Positions 35,213 to 42,945 of a DNA stretch of 64,000 nt are shown here, in pieces. Numbering within the stretch: the stretch's first letter is position 1; each line of letters starts with the position of its first letter. The notes under the pieces are model-generated. The model saw nothing but the letters and a program-made list of their open reading frames with translations. It did not search any database and was not told where the DNA came from. Source of the stretch: Paeniglutamicibacter quisquiliarum (GTDB taxonomy: Bacteria > Actinomycetota > Actinomycetes > Actinomycetales > Micrococcaceae); contig NZ_JAHRED010000006.1 in the NCBI RefSeq assembly GCF_019084045.1, positions 1-64,000 on the forward strand, given 5' to 3'. The translations under genes and the position numbers were made by a program.

Positions 35213-36430
35213 ATGAATTCACCGGTGCTTCAGGATGCCGACGCATGGACCGAGCGGGAACAACTGGACTTCTTCGAATCGGAGGAGTTCGCCGGAATCC
35301 TCGCGGAAGTCGTGCGACCGATGGGACTTGAGCATGCGCAGGTTTACTTGGCGGACCTGCACCACCGGCCGGGGGCCGGGGTATCCGGTGTCTTTGCGGC
35401 AAGCAACGGGACAGCAACGCTTTACCTGGGTGCCACAGCTGAAAAGCTGGAGAAGTTCCCCGAAGGGGCCGTCCGCCTCGACAACGGGCGCGGCGCCGTC
35501 GTCGTATGGCTGCATCCGGCAGACCCGCTGCTGCCCGGGTTGCGGTTGGCGACAACCCCGGGGCTCGTGGAGGAAAAATGGGGCGACGGACGCGTTCTGG
35601 AGGAACTGCGCACCCTGGCCTACCGCCCGCTGCGCCGCGCCGTCTTGCTTGCCCGCTTCGTGGACGGCGACCAGCTATTCCTCAAGGTGCTGCGGAAGGA
35701 CTCGCAACTCCTCCACGACAAGCACCTGGCCCTGTTGCAGGCAGGTATCCCCGCACCAGCGCCGGTCGGACCGCCGATAGACGGCGTCCTGGCCTTTCGC
35801 CGGGCCGAGGGCGTGCCGTTGGCCGAGGACCTGATGCATGCCAAGGACCTGCCGTTGGACCCGCAGCGCATCTTCGGGCTTCTCGACTCGTTGCCGCAAA
35901 CCCTTATGGACGTCCCGGCGCGACCTGCCTGGTCCGACCGCTTGGGCTGGTACGGTCACGCGGCCCAAACGGCAATGCCGGAACAAGCCGAAAATATCGG
36001 GGTCTTGATCCAGCGCCTGGCCCGCATTTTGGAAACCTCCCGGCGTGGTGAACTGGTTCCCAGCCACGGGGACTTCTACGAGGCAAACATCTTCGTCACC
36101 GACGGGACCATCACCGGGTTACTGGACATAGATTCGGCCGGCCCCGGGTATCTGGTTGACGACCTTGCCTGTTTTCTTGGACATCTGGCCGTCCTCCCGG
36201 GTCTTGACCCGCGGTATGAACGGGTTGTCGGTTATCTTGAACGTTATGCCAAGGCCTTCGAATCTGAACTGGGTCAACGAGGGGTTTCAGGCGACGGTCT
36301 GTATGCCCGGGCAGCGTGCGTGGTCCTGTCGCTGGTGGCCGGCGCGCGGGACGAATCCAATCCCAATTGGCGTGTCGTGGCACTGGACCGCTTGCGGCGT
36401 GTTGAGCAATTTCTCGACCTGGCTGGGTAG
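35213..36430 (+). CDS. phosphotransferase family protein (APH fold)
   Basis: A 405-residue protein with the aminoglycoside-phosphotransferase-like catalytic loop PSHGDFYEANIF (about residue 283) and LLDIDSAGPGYLVDDLA (metal site). The lysine loop is LFLKVLRKDS near residue 155. The first 120 residues form an extra domain I do not recognise. Similar actinobacterial proteins are of unknown substrate, so resistance should not be assumed. AGGAGGA lies 11 bases before the start. Monocistronic. Confidence 0.75.
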   Translation: MNSPVLQDADAWTEREQLDFFESEEFAGILAEVVRPMGLEHAQVYLADLHHRPGAGVSGVFAASNGTATLYLGATAEKLEKFPEGAVRLDNGRGAVVVWLHPADPLLPGLRLATTPGLVEEKWGDGRVLEELRTLAYRPLRRAVLLARFVDGDQLFLKVLRKDSQLLHDKHLALLQAGIPAPAPVGPPIDGVLAFRRAEGVPLAEDLMHAKDLPLDPQRIFGLLDSLPQTLMDVPARPAWSDRLGWYGHAAQTAMPEQAENIGVLIQRLARILETSRRGELVPSHGDFYEANIFVTDGTITGLLDIDSAGPGYLVDDLACFLGHLAVLPGLDPRYERVVGYLERYAKAFESELGQRGVSGDGLYARAACVVLSLVAGARDESNPNWRVVALDRLRRVEQFLDLAG

Positions 36431-36521
36431 CGAAAGGCCGGGACGTTTGGTTTGCTGCCGCCCTGAAAGTCTTTATTTATGGGCTGTGACGTGGCATTAT
36501 TGCCCGAATCGGGAGGCCAAG

Positions 36522-36537
36522 ATGAGAACATTCTCAT
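36522..36537. promoter_or_regulatory. palindrome upstream of the repeat protein
   Basis: ATGAGAA-CA-TTCTCAT is a 7-bp inverted repeat with a two-base centre, 83 bases before the start codon at 36620. It lies in an otherwise unstructured 189-base gap and resembles a dimeric repressor site. Its regulator is unknown. Confidence 0.4.
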
Positions 36538-36619
36538 TCGTTTCTCCTCCACGTCTCACATTCAGGAGTCAGGCTGGAAGAAGATCACCAGCAGGACAAT
36601 GGACGAAAGGTTCGAAAGC

Positions 36620-37177
36620 ATGAAGAAGTCACGCACATTTTGGTCAATCACCGGGGCACTTGGAGTAGTCGCCATCGGAGCGGGCGTTGCGGTCGCGCAG
36701 CCGATTGTCCCCGTCAATGAGTCGGTGGTTGTGGAGGAACGGGCAGCACTCCAAAGTTCCACCTCCGTGGAGCAGGTGGCCGCCGATGCTGAAGCCTCAG
36801 CACAGACTGCTGCATCGGCGAAGTCGGCAGCGTCTCCGGTGTCGGCCCAGACTCCTGTGTCGCCGGTGTCGGCCCAGACTGCTGTGTCGCCGGTGTCGGC
36901 CCAGACTGCTGTGTCGCCGGTGTCGGCCCAGACTGCTGTGTCGCCGGTGTCGGCCCAGACTGCTGTGTCGCCGGTGTCGGCCCAGACTGCTGTGTCGCCA
37001 GTGTCGGCCCAAACTCCTGTGTCAGCCCCGTCCCCGGTCACAGCTCAATCTCCAGTTTCGCCCGCCTCCGCGCAGTCACCGGTGTCCGCGCAGTCGCCGG
37101 TATCGCCTGTTTCCGCACAGTCCCCGGTATCGCCGGAGTCTCCAAAGTCAGCTCCATCGGCGGCCAGCGCAGCCTAG
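36620..37177 (+). CDS. secreted Ser/Pro/Ala/Gln-rich repeat protein
   Basis: From ATG 36620 (AAAGG nine bases upstream) the product has 185 residues. It begins with a classic signal peptide (MKKSRTFWSITGALG and so on, cleavage after AVA near residue 27). About 45 non-repetitive residues follow, then seven 9-residue units SPVSAQT(A/P)V and looser SPVSAQ copies to the end. There is no LPXTG sorting motif and no second membrane helix, so it is probably released or held in the wall by other means. The low-complexity rod is likely unfolded. Function unknown. Repeat copy number may vary between strains. Confidence 0.7.
   Translation: MKKSRTFWSITGALGVVAIGAGVAVAQPIVPVNESVVVEERAALQSSTSVEQVAADAEASAQTAASAKSAASPVSAQTPVSPVSAQTAVSPVSAQTAVSPVSAQTAVSPVSAQTAVSPVSAQTAVSPVSAQTPVSAPSPVTAQSPVSPASAQSPVSAQSPVSPVSAQSPVSPESPKSAPSAASAA
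36833..37021 (+). repeat. 27-bp tandem repeat inside the secreted protein
   Basis: Seven units of 27 bp, of which five (36860-36994) are identical at DNA level and the two outer ones differ by one to three bases. The unit codes for SPVSAQTAV. The exact DNA identity points to recent amplification or conversion, as in variable-number tandem repeats. Confidence 0.9.
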
Positions 37178-37327
37178 CGCTCCCGAGTGACTCCCGGCGG
37201 CTGGTGCCCGTTCAGAAACAGGCACCAGCCGCCGGGGTGTTCCCGGACCTCTACCCTCAACTGCCACTCCGTCCCGAACCCGGTCATGTGGACCACTAAC
37301 GTGGAATAACCGTGGCATGCTATTCCT

Positions 37328-37873
37328 GTGAAAGCAGAAGACGTCAACAACCGATCGTTGGACCTGGAAGCCGCGGCCCGGATGTGGGCCGAGTATTCGA
37401 CTGCCTACCCGGACGCGGTGAACCTCTGCCCTGAATACTCGGTCGAGCGCTTCGGGGATTCCGCGGTGCTGGCCGATGCACTGTTACACGAAGTGATCCA
37501 CGGCCACAAACGAGCCACCTCGACGCTGGCTCGGGAATTCATGGATGACGGCATGGCACTTCCGCGCGTGGGTTCGCATTGGATAGCCTGCGACGGGGAC
37601 GGAAACCCGAAGGTCGTCCTGAAGAGCGTGGAGCTTCGGTTGGGGACCTTTGCCAGTGCCGACGCGGACTTCGCCCGAGACGAGGGGGAGGGCGACAGGT
37701 CACTGGAAAGCTGGAGAACCGAACACCGCAAATACTGGCTGCGTGGCGAAGCCGCACGCGGCCGGACCTGGAGCGAAGACTGCGCGATCGTCTTCGAACG
37801 TTTCTTGCTCGTGTGGCCGCCGGAGCATGCCGGCAAAACGCCCGGATCCCAAGACGCGGCTTATCCCGTTTAG
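37328..37873 (+). CDS. ASCH domain protein
   Basis: The 181-residue protein shows the ASCH pattern: GHKRATSTLAREF (the conserved G-x-K-x-x-T-x-R-like start), WIACDGDGNPKVVLKSVEL, and FARDEGEGDRSLESWRTEHR. It resembles the YhfF/DUF984 branch. ASCH proteins bind RNA or nucleosides, and some (YqfB) deacetylate N4-acetylcytidine; the activity here is unknown. The start is GTG 37328; no Shine-Dalgarno is visible, so it may be leaderless. Confidence 0.8.
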   Translation: MKAEDVNNRSLDLEAAARMWAEYSTAYPDAVNLCPEYSVERFGDSAVLADALLHEVIHGHKRATSTLAREFMDDGMALPRVGSHWIACDGDGNPKVVLKSVELRLGTFASADADFARDEGEGDRSLESWRTEHRKYWLRGEAARGRTWSEDCAIVFERFLLVWPPEHAGKTPGSQDAAYPV

Positions 37874-38222
37874 TCGAGAATCGAGCGGGCGGTCGTCCGA
37901 TTCGGAGAAGACCCAACCCGCAGCATCGCATCCGGAAAACCCCACTCCACCGGCACCGGCGAAAAGGTCATCCATGCGGGGAGGCGGGCGTTGCCTCGAA
38001 CAGAGTGCACCCTCGAAGCACGCGAAACACCGAGTAATTAAGGGGTGGGTTCACGTGTTGCCGTTCCGCTTTTCGCAGTCGTATGCTTCGAGCATCCGAG
38101 GCGTAGCGTGTCCATCCGTGATTTCCGAAATAGTTTCCGGATGAAGCTTGTTCTTGCTGGGAGTATGAGCCGTCAACTGCGTGCCGGATACGGTTTCCTA
38201 CTCGTAGATTCAGAGGGATCTC
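37874..38222. other. 349-bp intergenic region
   Basis: No gene is visible. ATGCT-TCG-AGCAT near 38083-38095 is a small palindrome, and TTTCCG occurs twice near 38121-38142. The right end holds the ribosome binding site GAGGGA of the secreted-protein gene and probably its promoter. Confidence 0.4.
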
Positions 38223-39113
38223 ATGAAAAGAATGTTCGCCATTCCCAGCGCAATTCTCGTCGCAGCCGCGACGCTGTGGGTCGCACCGGCAACCGCGGCA
38301 CCTCCGCCCGGCACCCAGCTTTCAGGCGCCATTTTCACCACGGACGCCAGCGGTGTTCCCGTCAACCTGAACATCTACGACGCCAAGGAAGATGTCTACC
38401 TTAACGGCGGCCCCGGCATCAACGCCCCCGACGACGCGGCCGGCCTGCCGGCAGGCACCTACTCATTCCAAGTCACCGACCCCTCGGGAAAGGTCTTGCT
38501 CTCATCCGACGCGGTCGCGTGTCGTCAGTTCACTGTGAACGACAGCGGCGTCATTCAGGACACCTCGCCCTCGGGTGCCTGTGCCCATGCCACGGGGCTC
38601 GATGGTGAAGACGGCGGGGCAACCGTCCAATTGTTCCCCTATGCGGACACGCCCAACAACGGCGGGGTCTACAAGGTCTGGGTGACCCCGACTGAAAAGC
38701 TGGACTGCAACGGAAACGGCAACAAGAACTGCTTCGTTCCCCGGTACAGCAAGACCGACAATTTCAAGGTCCGCAGCGACATGATCGTCGAAATCGACGT
38801 GCGCTTCTGGAAGAACGGTGTGGCCATGGACGGCTACGCTGCCACCTGGGTGGACACCAACGGCGCCCACAACATCAAGTACTCCGAATGGAACCCGGCC
38901 GTACTTGCCTTCCACGAGGCCCACTTCGAAGCAACCGAGGAAGGCACACATTCCATCCATGTGGCCAGCCAGCCCGGCTGCAGCATCACGGCGGTCGCGG
39001 CGCCTGACGGAAGCGCCGCGAGGGTCAGGGGCGGAACCGCAATGGTCCCGGTCACCGTCGCGGACCACACCGAAGGCGACCACACCTACTGGGTGGACGT
39101 TGCCTGCAAGTAA
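38223..39113 (+). CDS. secreted protein of unknown function
   Basis: The 296-residue protein has a Sec signal peptide (cleavage after ATA-A near residue 26), then an all-beta-looking domain with GTQLSGAIFTTDASGVPVN and AGTYSFQVTDPSGKV. This is the layout of SdrD-B or prealbumin-like surface domains. Six cysteines are spread over the mature part and could form disulfides. There is no sorting signal or membrane helix. I cannot assign a function. GAGGGA precedes the ATG. A terminator follows at 39181. Confidence 0.7.
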   Translation: MKRMFAIPSAILVAAATLWVAPATAAPPPGTQLSGAIFTTDASGVPVNLNIYDAKEDVYLNGGPGINAPDDAAGLPAGTYSFQVTDPSGKVLLSSDAVACRQFTVNDSGVIQDTSPSGACAHATGLDGEDGGATVQLFPYADTPNNGGVYKVWVTPTEKLDCNGNGNKNCFVPRYSKTDNFKVRSDMIVEIDVRFWKNGVAMDGYAATWVDTNGAHNIKYSEWNPAVLAFHEAHFEATEEGTHSIHVASQPGCSITAVAAPDGSAARVRGGTAMVPVTVADHTEGDHTYWVDVACK

Positions 39114-39180
39114 GAAAGGATGCCTGCCCGGTGCCCCGAGTCATGCACCGGGCCGCTTCGGCCGCCCGCAAGGAGCGGCA

Positions 39181-39220
39181 AAGTTGCGGACCACGGTCGT
39201 TGACCGTGGTCCGCAATTTT
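39181..39220. terminator. bidirectional terminator
   Basis: TTGCGGACCACGGTC (39184-39198) pairs with GACCGTGGTCCGCAA (39202-39216), a 15-bp stem with loop GTT followed by TTTT. It separates the secreted-protein gene from the convergent response regulator. Confidence 0.8.
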
Positions 39221-39269
39221 GGGGAACCGATGGCCCGTCAGCTGTACATGCCTGTTGCTCATCCCCTGC

Positions 39270-39938
39270 TCAGGAAGGATCCTCGAAGCGGTACCCCATG
39301 CCGCGCACCGTGGTGAACCATTCCGCGCCCAGCTTGTTGCGCAGGTACCGCACATACACGTCAACGACGTTGGAACCCGGGTCGAAGTCGTAGCCCCAGA
39401 CCCGGGAGAGCAGCTGCTCGCGGCTGAGCACTTGCCCGGGGTTTCGCATAAAGGCCTCCGCCAACCCGAATTCCCTGGCCGAGAGGTCGATTTCGCGACC
39501 ATGGAGCCGCGTGCGCCGGCTACCGGAATCCAGTTCCAGCGGTCCCACCCGAATCACCTGGTCCTCGGGCGCCGCGGCCTGTGGACGCAGGCGCAGGCGC
39601 ACCCTGGCAAGCAGTTCCTCGAAGCGGAAGGGCTTGGCCATGTAGTCGTCCGCGCCACCCTCGAGCCCCGCCACGGTGTCGTCGATGCTGGACCGTGCCG
39701 TGAGGATGATGACGGGGGTGTCGACGTTGGTGGAGCGGATGCGGCCCAGGACCGAGAAGCCGTCCTCGTCGGGAAGTCCCAGGTCCAGAATGATCAACTC
39801 GAAGTCGCCGGTCTGGGCCAGATAGCCGCCTTCCTTGCCGGTGTCGGCCACCGTGGGCGCGAAGCCGGCGGCCTTGAGCCCCTTGGCGACAAAGGAGCTG
39901 ATGCGGTCCTCGTCCTCAATGATCAGTATTCGGCTCAT
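39270..39938 (-). CDS. OmpR family response regulator
   Basis: The 222-residue protein has a receiver domain (acidic pocket IIEDED, phospho-acceptor Asp in IILDLGLPDEDG near residue 50, conserved Lys in YMAKPFRFEE) and a C-terminal winged helix (LSAREFGLAEAFMRNPGQVLSREQLL, and the tail FTTVRGMGYRFE). It overlaps the histidine kinase gene by 23 bases, so the two are made together. ATG 39938 is used because the family starts with MSRILIIEDE; an earlier TTG adds seven unlikely residues. Target genes are unknown. Confidence 0.9.
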   Translation of the reverse strand: MSRILIIEDEDRISSFVAKGLKAAGFAPTVADTGKEGGYLAQTGDFELIILDLGLPDEDGFSVLGRIRSTNVDTPVIILTARSSIDDTVAGLEGGADDYMAKPFRFEELLARVRLRLRPQAAAPEDQVIRVGPLELDSGSRRTRLHGREIDLSAREFGLAEAFMRNPGQVLSREQLLSRVWGYDFDPGSNVVDVYVRYLRNKLGAEWFTTVRGMGYRFEDPS

Positions 39939-41430
39939 CTTCTTCTCTCTCGGGGGCAATGGGGATCTCTATGACGAAGGTTGAGCCGATGCCCACATCG
40001 GAGCTGACCCCGACGCTTCCGCGATGTGCCTCGGCGATGGCCGAGACAATGTTCAGTCCCAGTCCGGACCCCTCGGTGCGTTTGGAATTGTTGCCGCGAC
40101 CGAAGCGCTCGAATATCCGGTCCTGGTCGGCGACGGCGATGCCGACGCCCTCATCGCGTACCCAGAGACGCAGCACCGGGGCGTTGCTGGCGTCGGTTGC
40201 GATATTGGTTCCCATGGTAATCGTGGACCCGTCGGCGGAGAACTTGACGGCATTGGAGCACAACTGCAGCATCGCCTGGGTGATGCGTTGCGGATCGAGA
40301 TTGGCAGTTGCCTCCACGCGATGGCCGATCCGCCAGTTGCGGTCGCCGAGCGGACGCGCCTTGTCCAGCAGGTCATCGAGCAGGGTGCCGATGTTTGTGT
40401 TCACGGGTTGGACGAAGTCGACCCCGTTGGAGTTGGCGAGGGTGACCAGGTCGTTGATGAGGAAAGACATCCGGTCCAGTTCCGCCAGGGCGATGTCCCT
40501 TGACTGGTTGACGTCCTCGGGGTCCAGGGGATTCATGAGTTCCAGGTGCCCCTGCACGATGGTCACCGGTGTCCTGAGCTCGTGGCCCACGTCGTCAAGG
40601 AGCTGGCGCTGGGAGACCATGGCGTTCTCCACTCGGTCGAGCATGGCGTTGACGGTGATCGTCAGCTCGGCCAGGTCGTCGCGTCCGACCACCTCGATGC
40701 GCTTGGACAAGTCCGATTCGGAGATCTTCCGGGCGGTGTCGCGCAGCAGGGCCACGGGACGCAGGAACCTGCCCACCAGCAGCCAGCCGGCCGCTCCGGC
40801 CACCAGCAGGACGACGACCCCGACCAGGACATACATCAGGAAGCCGCGGTTCAGGGCCTGCCTTTCGGCGGTGTAATCGTAGGCGAGGAACAAGTGGGCC
40901 GGAGGTTGCGGCTGGGCCAGGGTCAGGGGAATGCTCACCACGCGGTAGGTTGCTTGGGCCGTGGGCACCGTTTGGAGCATGACCCGCTCGTCCGGTGCCT
41001 CATTCACCGCCCAGGCGATGAACCCCGGGTCGTTTTCCGGACGCATTTGCACGATCTCGGGAGCGGTCCACCGGACGCTGTCGTTGACCATGCTCAGCAT
41101 GCCTTCGTGTCGTGCCGGCAGGGTCTGCTGCATGGCCGCGTAGAGCAGGACCTCGGCGGTGAGCGGCTCGGCGGTGGTCGCCGATTCGGAGCTGCGTGCG
41201 GCCAGCACCTGGAATTCCTGGACACTGCGCTTGAGCGAGTCGTCGATGCGGGCATCCATGGTCCGCACCTGCAGGAGATAGACCACGGTGCCGGTGACGG
41301 CGAAGGCCAAGGTGATTAGCCCCAGCATTCCGGCCAGGACCCGGGTGCGGACGGAGAAGCCGCGACGGGCGTACTTGGTGCCCTCGGGTGCGTTTGCCAG
41401 TTGCTGGGCGAGCTCGGGAATCCTAATCAT
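39916..41430 (-). CDS. sensor histidine kinase
   Basis: From ATG 41430 the kinase has 504 residues: transmembrane helix 1 (about 35-57), an extracytoplasmic sensor of about 125 residues, helix 2 (about 183-205), HAMP, HisKA with the phospho-His in DDVGHELRTPVTI, then HATPase_c with N-box NAVKFS, DEGVGIA and GSGLGLNIV. The start overlaps the stop of the Asp-tailed protein by eight bases, and its end overlaps the regulator. The sensor has no family I know. A likely stimulus would be linked to the upstream protein. Confidence 0.88.
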   Translation of the reverse strand: MIRIPELAQQLANAPEGTKYARRGFSVRTRVLAGMLGLITLAFAVTGTVVYLLQVRTMDARIDDSLKRSVQEFQVLAARSSESATTAEPLTAEVLLYAAMQQTLPARHEGMLSMVNDSVRWTAPEIVQMRPENDPGFIAWAVNEAPDERVMLQTVPTAQATYRVVSIPLTLAQPQPPAHLFLAYDYTAERQALNRGFLMYVLVGVVVLLVAGAAGWLLVGRFLRPVALLRDTARKISESDLSKRIEVVGRDDLAELTITVNAMLDRVENAMVSQRQLLDDVGHELRTPVTIVQGHLELMNPLDPEDVNQSRDIALAELDRMSFLINDLVTLANSNGVDFVQPVNTNIGTLLDDLLDKARPLGDRNWRIGHRVEATANLDPQRITQAMLQLCSNAVKFSADGSTITMGTNIATDASNAPVLRLWVRDEGVGIAVADQDRIFERFGRGNNSKRTEGSGLGLNIVSAIAEAHRGSVGVSSDVGIGSTFVIEIPIAPEREEDEPNTDH

Positions 41431-41827
41431 CGTCGTCATCCGCACCGTCGTCGTCAAAATCGTCGTCATCGTCATCGTCGTCGGCGTCCGATGGCGGCAG
41501 CGGCTTGACCGGTGCTGACTTGCTGGGCAACACTGTCGGCTTCGGTGACGGCTTTGAGGAGGGCTTGACTGACGGCTTGACGGTTGGCTTGGCCGGTGGG
41601 CGCGACGATTCCGCGGAGGGGCTTGGGGTTGGCTTGGGCGAAGTGCTTGGTGCCACGGTGGAGGGAGACGGGCTTGCCGGTGCGGTGCCCTGCTCGACGT
41701 CGATCGCCGGTCCCAGGTTCACCGAAGGGGGAGCCGACAACCCCAGGGCCACCACATAGGTCCCCAACCCCAGGGTCAAGAACACCGCCAGCCAGGCCAC
41801 GATCTTGCCAGTTTTTCCCAATCCCAT
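41423..41827 (-). CDS. membrane-anchored protein with Pro/Ser/Lys linker and poly-Asp tail
   Basis: This 134-residue protein has one N-terminal hydrophobic helix (about residues 9-31, probably an uncleaved anchor), about 70 residues rich in Pro, Ser, Lys and Thr, and a C-terminal tail with 16 aspartates in its last 22 residues, broken only by short Ala, Phe and Gly spots. If the tail is outside the membrane it could bind Ca or other cations. It is first in an operon with a kinase and regulator and overlaps the kinase by eight bases, so it may modulate sensing. A -10-like CATACT lies seven bases before the ATG. Confidence 0.7.
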   Translation of the reverse strand: MGLGKTGKIVAWLAVFLTLGLGTYVVALGLSAPPSVNLGPAIDVEQGTAPASPSPSTVAPSTSPKPTPSPSAESSRPPAKPTVKPSVKPSSKPSPKPTVLPSKSAPVKPLPPSDADDDDDDDDFDDDGADDDDD

Positions 41828-42091
41828 GACCACAAGTATGGCCGATGATGATGAGACCCAAATGAGAGGCGGATCAAGGGTGGGTCGCACACGGCAGGTA
41901 TTCCCGGTGCTTGGCAAGGGGACGGCCGGTTTCCGGCGGGGTCCTCCGGCATCCGTGGATTCTTGCAGTTGGCCCTCTTGTTGACAGGAGCAATGCGGAG
42001 GTCGACCCTGATGAGTGGGGGGACGGCAAGTTATTGAGGAGCATTGGGTATCCGGGTTGGCCAACATGCAGCGCTAGGGGATGGCAGCGCA

Positions 42092-42856
42092 ATGAGCACT
42101 TCTGTCGGAAGCGAAAGAATTCGGAGAGGTTGGCTGGATGTGGTCCAGGCGGGGCCCGCTTTGGTCCAGGGGCACCGCCTCGTCAAGACCATTCCGAGGC
42201 TGCAGGAGGCCACAGGTCCCAAGAAGGGTTTGGCCGACGCGTGTGGCACCGGCGGGACCCCTTGTCGGCTGCTGGTCATTGGGGAATCGACTGTTGCCGG
42301 AACGGGCGCTCCGACCCACGCACTTGCACTGACCGGCCAGCTGGCGGAGGGACTCTCGGTCCGGCGTCACCGGCCAGTGGCGTGGGAAGCCCAGGGTGCC
42401 AACGGCGCGACCTTGGAGCGCATCGGCAGCGAGGTGCTTGTCCGGGTCCAGCATCCGGACCCGGACATCGTTGTCTTGGTGGCCGGCGCCAATGACGCCA
42501 TGGCCGGTCGGACGCCCGCGCATTGGGGCGGGGACCTGCGCAGGATCCTGGCGGCGTTCCTGGATCCGGGCAGGCCCAGGGAAATTGTTGTTGCCGGGGT
42601 GCCGCCCTTCAGATTCTTCCCTGCCCTGCCGGTGCCGTTGAACGAGTTCCTGGAACGCCGGGCCAGCCGCCTGGACGCGGTGTCGGCGCGGGTGTGCACG
42701 GAACTGGGTCTTGCCTTCGTGTCCTTCGCCGACGATCCGCCGCTGGGCGACGCCTTCTTCGCTGCCGACCGTTTCCATCCGTCGGTGGAGGGCTATGGGC
42801 ACTGGGCGGCTTTCCTGCTGGATGCGCTGAAAGACCCCCGCCCGGATCCCGCCTAG
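42092..42856 (+). CDS. SGNH/GDSL hydrolase
   Basis: From ATG 42092 the protein has 254 residues. SGNH blocks are visible: LLVIGESTVAG (block I, the nucleophile Ser here within GES), GANGATLERI (II), VLVAGANDAM (III with Asn) and ADRFHPSVEGY (V with Asp-x-x-His). No signal peptide or membrane anchor is obvious. Such enzymes hydrolyse esters of lipids or sugars; no substrate can be named. A longer start at 42044 is possible. The gap 41828-42091 before it shows only weak promoter-like sequence. Confidence 0.82.
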   Translation: MSTSVGSERIRRGWLDVVQAGPALVQGHRLVKTIPRLQEATGPKKGLADACGTGGTPCRLLVIGESTVAGTGAPTHALALTGQLAEGLSVRRHRPVAWEAQGANGATLERIGSEVLVRVQHPDPDIVVLVAGANDAMAGRTPAHWGGDLRRILAAFLDPGRPREIVVAGVPPFRFFPALPVPLNEFLERRASRLDAVSARVCTELGLAFVSFADDPPLGDAFFAADRFHPSVEGYGHWAAFLLDALKDPRPDPA

Positions 42857-42875
42857 CCCTGGTGGCCCGGCACAA

Positions 42876-42928
42876 AACAGCGGAGACCCGCGTCCTGCCC
42901 CGAGGGACGGAAACGAGCTTCCGCTGTT
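42876..42928. terminator. inverted repeat between SGNH hydrolase and ThDP enzyme genes
   Basis: AACAGCGGA (42876-42884) and TCCGCTGTT (42920-42928) form an outer 9-bp stem, with GTCC/GGAC as a possible inner stem. It lies between convergent genes and probably terminates both. Confidence 0.5.
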
Positions 42929-42945
42929 CGCTGTCTGGAAGCGGC

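Noticed and set aside
35213-36430. Aminoglycoside resistance gene
   Set aside because: Only the general APH catalytic loop is present; the N-terminal domain and overall pattern do not match known resistance enzymes.
36833-37021. Possible CRISPR array because of regular short repeats
   Set aside because: Units are directly adjacent without spacers and in frame with a secreted protein.
36562-37041. Minus-strand frame with repeated DTGDTAVWA units
   Set aside because: It is the reverse reading of the 27-bp repeats of the secreted protein and has no signal peptide or ribosome binding site.
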